A stretch of 64,000 nucleotides of DNA from Microbispora sp. ZYX-F-249 (GTDB taxonomy: Bacteria > Actinomycetota > Actinomycetes > Streptosporangiales > Streptosporangiaceae): assembly GCF_039649665.1 (NCBI RefSeq), contig NZ_JBDJAW010000028.1:1-64000 (forward strand), in the 5' to 3' direction. The position numbers and the translations under genes were made by a program. The notes beneath the pieces were generated by a model. The model was not told the origin of the DNA. It worked only from the letters and a program-made list of their open reading frames with translations, and did no database searches. How positions within the stretch are numbered: the first letter of the stretch is position 1; every line of letters starts with the position of its first letter. Below are positions 58,372 to 64,000 of this stretch, piece by piece.

Positions 58372-59923
58372 AGGTCCTCCGTACGTTGTCGTCGGGGGCG
58401 GGCCTGCGCTCGGCCGCCGGCCCCTCCGCGAAGCCCTTCAGCAGGTTGGTCGTCGCGGTGGTGACGAAGGCGCGCGTACGCGCGTCGATCCCATGCGCTC
58501 GCGGCAGGTCGCGAGTGCGCGCCATGAGCGTCTCGGCCCACCGCATGGTCCCCGTGGCGAACACCCCGGCCCCGCTCGGCGCCGTGTAGTAGGCGGCGTC
58601 GGCGAAGCTGGGCCGGCCCACGCAGGTCACCGGCGAGTGGGCGAGGATCTGCAGCGGCCTGGGGGTCGGCACGTCCGTGTTCACCCGGTCGTACTCCACG
58701 CCCACCAGGTGCGGGAACGCGTCGCCGCGGCGCACGCCGGTGCCCTCGAAGATCCAGTGGCGGGGCTCGTGCACCACGAACGGCGCGTCCACGGGATACC
58801 CGTCGTAGTAGACCCCGATGAGGGACGACTCGGGGTCGGCCTTCGGCGCCGCCCGGAAGTCGGTCGTCGCCAGCGACGGGCGCGTGCGGACCAGCGGGTC
58901 GCGGTCCACCGCGGTCTTGTAGCAGACCACCGTCCTGCCGTCCTCCTCCAGCCGGACGCGGCGGTAGCAGGTGTTGGCGCCCAGGAAGGCGAGGTTGGCG
59001 CCCGCGTCGCGGGCCTCGGTCACGGTGCGGCGCATCCCGGGCGTCCAGTACTCGTCGTGCCCGAGGAAGATCACCGCCGACGCGCCGGCGAGCACGTCGT
59101 CGCCGGCCTCCAGGTCGCCGCCCGTCGTGTACGCCAGGGGAAGGCCGAGCCGTTCGGCCAGCGCCACCACCGGCCGCTCGTGGATGAGGAACTTCTCCAT
59201 CCCGGTGCGGTCGTAGGGGCGGTCGAAGCTGACCGCGAGCGAGCGGCTCTCGTAGCGGCCGTCCTCGCCGTAATAGAGGCTGTAGCCGCCCCACCGGTTG
59301 TACGCCTGCCAGGTGGGGGTGGCGTGGACCAGCACCGTGCGCCCGGACCCGGAGGCCGAGCGCACGACCAGCGGCACGTACCGCTGGTGGCCGCGCTCGG
59401 TGTCGAGGCGCAGCAGGTAGGCCCCCTCCGGCCAGCCTTCCGTGGACACGGTGAGGGATCGCCGCCACCCCGCGCGTACGGTGCGGGTGTCGCCGGTGAG
59501 CCGTCCGCGCCCCTGGTCGCGGCCCCTCATCCACCCCGAGCGCCACACCCGGCGGGCGAGCGTGCCGCCGTACCAGCCCATCCGGTACGCCGTGACCCGG
59601 TAGCGGCCATCGGTGGTGGAGACGTGCAGCCCGAACGACTCCCCGGGCAGCACGCTCGCCCGGTCGCCGTAGCCCTCGATCGCCTCGTCGGGCCCGCGCC
59701 CGCGCACCCGCCAGTCCGGATCGCCGGGCAGCAGCCGTTCCGGCGCCGGCCTTGCGGGCGACGGCGTTGGGGTGGCGGAGGGCGACGGGGAGGCGGGAGC
59801 GGAGGCGTCCCGGGACCCGGGCGCGCACGCGGCGACCGAGCCGGCGACCGAGCCGACGGCCGCGGCGCACGCGACGCGGAGAAAACCGCGTCGTCCGAGC
59901 CCGTCACGTGGTGCGACATCCAT
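58361..59923 (-). CDS. Secreted Tat lipoprotein with N,N-dimethylformamidase-like domain
   Basis: 520 residues. GRRGFLRVACAAAVGSVAG ends in SVAAC, a twin-arginine signal with lipobox; a Ser/Pro/Thr linker follows (about 37-60). The rest resembles the large-subunit C-terminal domain of N,N-dimethylformamidase (WYGGTLARRVW, FLGHDEYWTPGMRRTV, YYTAPSGAGVFATGTMRWA), a glutamine-amidotransferase-like fold. True substrate unknown. ATG 59923 is preferred over longer in-frame options because it yields the signal peptide at the N terminus. Confidence 0.78.
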   Translation of the reverse strand: MDVAPRDGLGRRGFLRVACAAAVGSVAGSVAACAPGSRDASAPASPSPSATPTPSPARPAPERLLPGDPDWRVRGRGPDEAIEGYGDRASVLPGESFGLHVSTTDGRYRVTAYRMGWYGGTLARRVWRSGWMRGRDQGRGRLTGDTRTVRAGWRRSLTVSTEGWPEGAYLLRLDTERGHQRYVPLVVRSASGSGRTVLVHATPTWQAYNRWGGYSLYYGEDGRYESRSLAVSFDRPYDRTGMEKFLIHERPVVALAERLGLPLAYTTGGDLEAGDDVLAGASAVIFLGHDEYWTPGMRRTVTEARDAGANLAFLGANTCYRRVRLEEDGRTVVCYKTAVDRDPLVRTRPSLATTDFRAAPKADPESSLIGVYYDGYPVDAPFVVHEPRHWIFEGTGVRRGDAFPHLVGVEYDRVNTDVPTPRPLQILAHSPVTCVGRPSFADAAYYTAPSGAGVFATGTMRWAETLMARTRDLPRAHGIDARTRAFVTTATTNLLKGFAEGPAAERRPAPDDNVRRTYRR

Positions 59924-60048
59924 GATCGCCCATTGTGCCGGTAATCGGCCCGTGTTCCGGACGACCGGCCCGGCGCGCCAGACGATCGGCGGACGCAATC
60001 CACGGGATCTTTTGGGGCCGGAGGAGGACCACGGCGGGCCCGGTCGGT

Positions 60049-60054
60049 TACAGT
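60049..60054 (+). promoter_or_regulatory. Likely -10 of a leaderless prsW transcript
   Basis: TACAGT ends 6 nt before GTG 60061, the usual distance from -10 to a start codon that is also the transcription start. No Shine-Dalgarno precedes the GTG. The -35 is not clear. Confidence 0.5.
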
Positions 60055-60060
60055 CGCACA

Positions 60061-61410
60061 GTGGCAGGCCTCGACCCCCGCGCCGTTCTCAGGGAGCGTC
60101 CGTCCATCGGCCTCATCGTGGGTCTGGTCGTCGCCGGGATCTGCGCCCTGGTGTCGTTCTCCTTCGACATCATCAACGGCGAGCCGGTCCAGTTCTTCAT
60201 CGCGCTCGGGCTCGCCGTGGCTCCCGTGCCGCTGCTGCTCGCGGGCGTGCTCGCCCTCGACCGGATGGAACCGGAGCCCCGCACCAACCTGATATTCGCG
60301 TTCGCCTGGGGCGCCGGCATCGCCGTCCTGCTCGCCGGCGTGCTCAACTCGCTCAACCTCGTCTATGTGGCCCACCAGCTCGGGGACATGACCAACGCCC
60401 GCAATCTGGTCGCCACGTTCGGCGCCCCGCCGGTGGAGGAGACGGCCAAGGGGCTGGTCCTGCTCGGGCTGCTGTGGTTCCGGCGGCAGGAGCTGGACGG
60501 ACCCACCGACGGGATCATCTACGCCAGCATGGTCGGGCTCGGCTTCGCCATGTCGGAGAACGTCAGCTACTACCTCGCCGCGCTGGAGGAGAACGGGGCG
60601 CAGGGGCTGGCCGCCACACTCGTGCTGCGGGCCGTGCTGTCGCCGTTCGCCCATCCGCTGTTCACCTCCCTGATCGGGATCGCGGTCGCGTACGCCGCCC
60701 AGCGCGGGGGCGCGGTGGGGGTCGTCGTGATCGTCGTCGGGTGGATCGGCGCGATGCTGTTGCACGGCCTCTGGAACGGCTTCGCCTCCTTCGGCGGCCT
60801 CGGCGGGCTCGCCATCGCCTACCTGCTGCTGATGATGCTGCTCATCGTCGAGCTCGTCGTGATCTTCCGGGACAGGCGGCGGATCGTCGGGCTGATCCAG
60901 CACTACCTGCCGCCGTACGAACGCAACGGGCTGATCAACCAGGCCGACATCTTCATGCTGTCGTCCCTGCGCCGCCGGCGGCAGGCCAGGGCGTGGGCCA
61001 AGGCCCACGGCGGCAGAGCCGGGGCGCGGGCCATGATCGACTACCAGATCGCCTCGACCGAGCTCGGGCTGCTGCACGCCCGCGCTGCCCGGGGCGGGGT
61101 GGACGAGCAGACCTTCCGCGCCCAGCAGCGGTCGCTCGCGGACCTGATGGCGTACACCCGGCTGTCGTTCCCGCTGCCGGAGCGCCACCAGGCGAGCGCC
61201 GCACGAGGGGTGCCGCCGCCGGGGTACGCTCCGGGCGCCCCGCCACCCGGCCAATGGCCGGGCGGCGGCCCCGCCGTGCCGCCCTGGTATCGGCAGCGCC
61301 CGGGTGAGCCGGGCCACGGCCCCTTGCAGGGCCCGCCGCCCCCCGGCCACGGGCGGCGCCCGCAGGCGCCTCCGCAGAACGGGCCGCAGGGCCCGGAGTG
61401 GGGGAACTGA
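60061..61410 (+). CDS. PrsW family intramembrane metalloprotease
   Basis: 449 residues. About eight to nine membrane helices in residues 15-290. The active-site motifs are FGAPPVEETAKGLVL (EExxK), GFAMSENVSYY (ExxxE/N), HPLFTSLIG and LLHGLWNGFA, giving the Glu and His zinc ligands. B. subtilis PrsW cleaves the anti-sigma factor RsiW; targets here are unknown. The C-terminal 160 residues are cytosolic, ending in a Pro/Gly-rich tail (PPGYAPGAPPPGQ). It is convergent with the carboxyltransferase gene. Confidence 0.87.
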   Translation: MAGLDPRAVLRERPSIGLIVGLVVAGICALVSFSFDIINGEPVQFFIALGLAVAPVPLLLAGVLALDRMEPEPRTNLIFAFAWGAGIAVLLAGVLNSLNLVYVAHQLGDMTNARNLVATFGAPPVEETAKGLVLLGLLWFRRQELDGPTDGIIYASMVGLGFAMSENVSYYLAALEENGAQGLAATLVLRAVLSPFAHPLFTSLIGIAVAYAAQRGGAVGVVVIVVGWIGAMLLHGLWNGFASFGGLGGLAIAYLLLMMLLIVELVVIFRDRRRIVGLIQHYLPPYERNGLINQADIFMLSSLRRRRQARAWAKAHGGRAGARAMIDYQIASTELGLLHARAARGGVDEQTFRAQQRSLADLMAYTRLSFPLPERHQASAARGVPPPGYAPGAPPPGQWPGGGPAVPPWYRQRPGEPGHGPLQGPPPPGHGRRPQAPPQNGPQGPEWGN

Positions 61411-61432
61411 CGGCGGCGTCCCCGGAGGTCTC

Positions 61433-62887
61433 TCACTCCGTGGCGTGGCGCTGGCTCTCGATCTGACGCAGGCACTCGTCGGCGACGCGACGGGCGAACC
61501 CGGCCGGGTCGACATGGGCGGGCACCGGCTCCGGCACGACGGCGTGCACGACGCCCTCGGCGAGCAGGTCGGCCGCGCGCACCCGCTGCCGGCGGGCGAC
61601 CTGGGGCGCGAGCCCGGGGCCGCCGTGCAGGATCGCGCTGGCGCCCTCCGGCGGCAGAGGGGACAACCACGCGTTGCCGGCCGCGATCACCCGGCGGGAC
61701 GGCAGCAGGGCCAGCGCGCCACCGCCGCTGCCCTCGCCCAGCAGCACCGAGACGGTGGGGACGGTGAGCTCCACCATCTCGGCCAGGCAGCGGGCGATCT
61801 CCCCGGCCAGGGCGCCCTCCTCGGCGGCGGCGGACAGGTCCGCCCCGGGGGTGTCGATGACGCAGATCAGCGGCAGGCGCAGCTCCTGGGCGAGGCGCAT
61901 GCCGCGCCGGGCGCCGCGCAGCGCGGCCGGGCCCAGGGGACGGTGCTGGGACTGGGTGCGCCGATCCTGCCCGACGAGCACGCAGGGAGTGCCGGAGAAC
62001 GAGGTGAGCGCCAGCAGGAGCGCGTCGTCGGTCTCCCCGGATTGGGTGCCGTGCAGCGGCAGGACGTCGTCGGCGGCGTGACGCAGCAGCTCCCGTACGC
62101 CGGGCCGGTCGGGCCGGCGGGTGAGGATGATCGAGGACCAGGCGTCGCCTCCGGCGTCCGCCGCGCTCGTCCGCGCCGGCGTCTCTCGCGGCGGCGCCGG
62201 CGCGGCGGGACGCCGTGCCCCGGAGAGAAGGGCGAGCGCGCGGGCGGCCACGCCGGCCAGCTCCCCCGTGGGGACGACGGCGTCGAGGATTCCCTTGGCG
62301 ACGAGGTTCTCGGCCACCTGGACGCCCTCGGGGAACGGCTCCCCGCGCAGGGTCTGGTAGACGAGCGGGCCGAGGAAGCCGATGAGCGCGCCGGGCTCGG
62401 CGACCGCGACGTGCCCGAGCGACCCCCAGGAGGCGAACACGCCGCCGGTCGTGGGATGGCGCAGGTAGACGAGGTAGGGCAGGCCGGCGGTCTTGTGCGC
62501 CACCACCGCCCGGCTGATTTCGATCATACGGACGAACGCCGGCGTGCCCTCCTGCATGCGGGTGCCGCCCGAGGCCGGCGCGGCGATCAGCGGCAGCCGT
62601 TCGCGGGTCGCCCGCCGTACGGCGGCGACGACGCGCTCCGCCGTGGCCACTCCGATGGAGCCGCCGAGGAAGCCGAACTCGCTGACGACGAGCGCGGCCG
62701 CGTGCCCGCGGATCAGCGCCCGGCCGGTGAGCACGGCCTCGTCGGTACCGGCCTTCGTCTCCGCCCGCTCCAGCGCGGCGCGGTAGCCGGCGTCGTATCC
62801 GGTGCGGTCGATCGGCTCGTCCCAGGAGCGGAAGGTGCCGGGGTCGACCGTGGCGTCGATCAGCGCGCGGGCGCCCAGCCGGGTCAT
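61433..62887 (-). CDS. Acyl-CoA carboxylase carboxyltransferase subunit
   Basis: 484 residues with two crotonase-like halves (AccD-like N half: EFGFLGGSIGVATAERV, PASGGTRMQEGTPAF; AccA-like C half: LICVIDTPGADLSAAAEEG, LLGEGSGGGALALLP), as in acetyl/propionyl-CoA carboxylase beta chains. It transfers the carboxyl group from carboxybiotin to an acyl-CoA; no biotin carboxylase gene lies in the window. ATG 62887 overlaps the stop of a 35-codon ORF (ATGA) and has no good Shine-Dalgarno of its own, so it probably depends on coupling to that ORF. Confidence 0.87.
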   Translation of the reverse strand: MTRLGARALIDATVDPGTFRSWDEPIDRTGYDAGYRAALERAETKAGTDEAVLTGRALIRGHAAALVVSEFGFLGGSIGVATAERVVAAVRRATRERLPLIAAPASGGTRMQEGTPAFVRMIEISRAVVAHKTAGLPYLVYLRHPTTGGVFASWGSLGHVAVAEPGALIGFLGPLVYQTLRGEPFPEGVQVAENLVAKGILDAVVPTGELAGVAARALALLSGARRPAAPAPPRETPARTSAADAGGDAWSSIILTRRPDRPGVRELLRHAADDVLPLHGTQSGETDDALLLALTSFSGTPCVLVGQDRRTQSQHRPLGPAALRGARRGMRLAQELRLPLICVIDTPGADLSAAAEEGALAGEIARCLAEMVELTVPTVSVLLGEGSGGGALALLPSRRVIAAGNAWLSPLPPEGASAILHGGPGLAPQVARRQRVRAADLLAEGVVHAVVPEPVPAHVDPAGFARRVADECLRQIESQRHATE

Positions 62888-62991
62888 GCGCCGCGCCCGC
62901 GGACGTCGTCGCAGGCGACCGGGTCGCGCACCGTGCCGAGGCGTCCGGCCCGGACCGGGCCGCCGTCCCGGCGGGTTCCCACGATTGTCAT
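62884..62991 (-). CDS. Coupled 35-residue ORF upstream of the carboxyltransferase
   Basis: ATG 62991 has AAGGAG 8 nt upstream, the best ribosome binding site in this neighbourhood. The frame (starting MTIVGTRRDGGPV, ending DDVRGRGA) stops in an ATGA overlap with the carboxyltransferase. The peptide is basic and Gly-rich and matches no family I know; it is shorter than known epsilon subunits of acyl-CoA carboxylases. It may be a leader peptide for translational coupling. Confidence 0.5.
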   Translation of the reverse strand: MTIVGTRRDGGPVRAGRLGTVRDPVACDDVRGRGA

Positions 62992-63078
62992 CGGTCGGCT
63001 CCTTCAGCCCGCAATGTCGCCAATCGCACCACACCATCCTGCGTACCCCGCGCGGCGCAGGTCCCGGCGTGGCCCGTT

Positions 63079-63097
63079 CTCCCGCTGCGCGCGGGAG
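63079..63097 (-). terminator. Stem-loop after the HxlR gene
   Basis: 7-bp arms CTCCCGC / GCGGGAG (63079-63085, 63091-63097) with a 5-nt loop, 2 nt beyond the stop of the minus-strand HxlR gene. Confidence 0.55.
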
Positions 63098-63099
63098 GG

Positions 63100-63747
63100 T
63101 CAGAAGCGGAACATCTCGACGAACCGGTGGAGGAGCGCGGGGTCGCCCTCCACCCCCACGCTGCCGTCGGCCAGTGCCTGCGCGGGAGTCTTGGCACCGG
63201 TCATCAACGCGTGCACACCCTGGTCGCCGCGCCTCTCGACGACGAGGTCCGGAGCCGGGTGCGGGCCGACGCCGACCGTCAGGGCGCCGTCGGTGACCTG
63301 CAGGCGGAGGGTGAAGTCGCCCATCCGGACCTCGTAGCCGACGGTCGTGCCGCGGGCCGCTTCCGGCCGGAAGGTGGTGCGGAAGGCCATGGCCACCGAC
63401 TCCGGGGTGATGGCTTCGCCGGGGCGGGGCGTGGTCATCGTCCGGGCGCCCCAGCGGCCCAGCGCGACCAGCGCCGGTTCGAGTTCGCGTCCGTATCCGG
63501 TGAGCTCGTACACGACGGCGCGTTCGGGATGCGGCAACGCGCGGCGCACGACCAGTCCCGCCTCTTCGAGTTGTTTGAGGCGGGCAGACAGGATGTTGGT
63601 CGGGATGGCGGACAGGCCCTTGCGCAGGTCGGTGTAGCGCTGGGGTCCGGAGAGCAGGTTGCGGACGATCAGCAGGGTCCAGCGTTCCCCGACCATCTCC
63701 ATCGCGCGGGCCAGCCCGCAGAACTGCCCGTACTCACGAACGGTCAT
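63100..63747 (-). CDS. HxlR-family regulator with C-terminal SCP2-like domain
   Basis: 215 residues. Residues 1 to about 105 are the HxlR winged helix (GLARAMEMVGERWTLLIVRNL, RYTDLRKGLSAIPTNILSARL). The C-terminal about 100 residues (GDFTLRLQVTDGALTVGVG, ALMTGAKTPAQALADGSV) resemble an SCP2-type ligand pocket, an arrangement common in actinobacteria. HxlR proteins often respond to aldehydes or quinones through an N-terminal Cys; here Cys10 is present (QFCGLARA). It is divergent from an alpha/beta hydrolase gene, the likely target. Confidence 0.9.
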   Translation of the reverse strand: MTVREYGQFCGLARAMEMVGERWTLLIVRNLLSGPQRYTDLRKGLSAIPTNILSARLKQLEEAGLVVRRALPHPERAVVYELTGYGRELEPALVALGRWGARTMTTPRPGEAITPESVAMAFRTTFRPEAARGTTVGYEVRMGDFTLRLQVTDGALTVGVGPHPAPDLVVERRGDQGVHALMTGAKTPAQALADGSVGVEGDPALLHRFVEMFRF

Positions 63748-63904
63748 GCTGCAGATCCTACTTCATGCTTCGATTGACAAAGTCTGCTTGCAAAAGACAA
63801 GCTTGCTTCTTGTTCGGCCACGAGGCCGTTCAACAGAGGCGGACACGCTCGACCTGACTACCGGCCGCCCCTCTGACCCCCGCGCGACAAGAACGGAAAC
63901 ACCG
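63748..63904. promoter_or_regulatory. Divergent promoter/operator region
   Basis: The stretch 63771-63815 is unusually AT-rich for this genome. It has TTGACA (63774-63779) and repeated GCTTGC/AAGCTTGC and ACAAG...CTTGT elements (about 63785-63813) that could be the HxlR operator. Clear -10 sequences are not assigned. Confidence 0.4.
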
Positions 63905-64000
63905 ATGAACGACGTCGAGATCAGGACGCTCCAGGTGCCCGGGGCACGCCTGCACTACGAGGTCCGGGGGACCGGACCGCTGCTGCTGATGATTCCCGGC
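63905..64000 (+). CDS. Alpha/beta hydrolase, N-terminal fragment
   Basis: The first 32 codons only; the gene runs off the window. It begins MNDVEIRTLQVPGARLHYEV and continues RGTGPLLLMIPG, the first strands and oxyanion-side HG-like turn of alpha/beta-hydrolase-fold enzymes. Divergent from the HxlR regulator, 157 nt apart, which suggests control by it. Confidence 0.75.
   Translation, partial: MNDVEIRTLQVPGARLHYEVRGTGPLLLMIPG

Overview
The window is chromosomal DNA from a very GC-rich actinobacterium. Evidence for this includes actinobacteria-specific genes (whiA, rbpA, opcA, steA/steB, mycothiol-type maleylpyruvate isomerase fold), frequent GTG/TTG starts, and a gene order (TPR protein, HAD phosphatase, tiny ORF, tlyA, nadK, recN, steA, steB) that parallels Mycobacterium tuberculosis Rv1691-Rv1698. 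The uvrA/uvrC/rapZ/yvcK/whiA/gap/pgk/tpiA/secG/rbpA and tkt/tal/pgi/zwf/opcA/pgl blocks are also typical. A filamentous sporulating actinomycete, perhaps of the Streptosporangiales, is my best guess; this is inference. I see no prophage, insertion sequence, CRISPR array, tRNA or rRNA gene.

Layout. 1-6.5 kb: an Arg/Asp/Gly-rich disordered TPR protein, an MBL hydrolase, an SSB-like protein with a repeat tail, a DUF1015 protein and a small TPR protein. 6.5-19.1 kb: HAD phosphatase, SCP2 protein, then the tlyA-nadK-recN run and an envelope cluster (steA, steB, a MraY/WecA-like membrane protein, murJ, a GT4 glycosyltransferase). murJ and the glycosyltransferase are joined by a 77-bp tandem repeat made of chained ATGA-overlapping mini-ORFs. 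19.1-22.4 kb: terC behind a probable yybP-ykoY manganese riboswitch, psd-pssA and a small unknown gene. 22.4-26.7 kb (minus strand): an N-succinylamino-acid racemase/OSB synthase homologue, a gluconate-type permease, and a coupled maleylpyruvate-isomerase-like/MBL pair. 26.7-36.1 kb: uvrA, a Rieske lipoprotein, uvrC, rapZ, yvcK, whiA. 36.3-40.1 kb: gap-pgk-tpiA, secG, rbpA. 40.2-48.8 kb: accessory stretch with a truncated LysR gene, an MBL enzyme with an HxHxEH motif, a frameshifted LuxR remnant, an amidohydrolase/FAD oxidase pair, an ACT-GNAT acetyltransferase, a divergent Lrp/LysE pair and a coiled-coil protein. 48.8-57.1 kb (minus strand): the oxidative and non-oxidative pentose phosphate operon tkt-tal-pgi-zwf-opcA-pgl. 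57.4-64 kb: ctaB, a secreted Tat lipoprotein, a PrsW protease, a carboxyltransferase preceded by a coupled 35-codon ORF, an HxlR-SCP2 regulator and the start of an alpha/beta hydrolase.

How parts work together. The central-carbon genes supply glycolysis and NADPH, with YvcK and RapZ linking carbon flux to the envelope. SteA/SteB, MurJ, the MraY-like protein and the GT4 enzyme form a cell-wall and division block. Three promoter-like sites match or nearly match the RecA-independent DNA-damage motif (TTGTCRGTG-N8-TANNNT, read by PafBC in mycobacteria). They lie in front of uvrA, uvrC and the recN-containing run, suggesting a shared damage regulon. The strongest regulatory signal is the terC leader: one 8-nt strand can pair either in riboswitch helix P1 or with the Shine-Dalgarno of terC.
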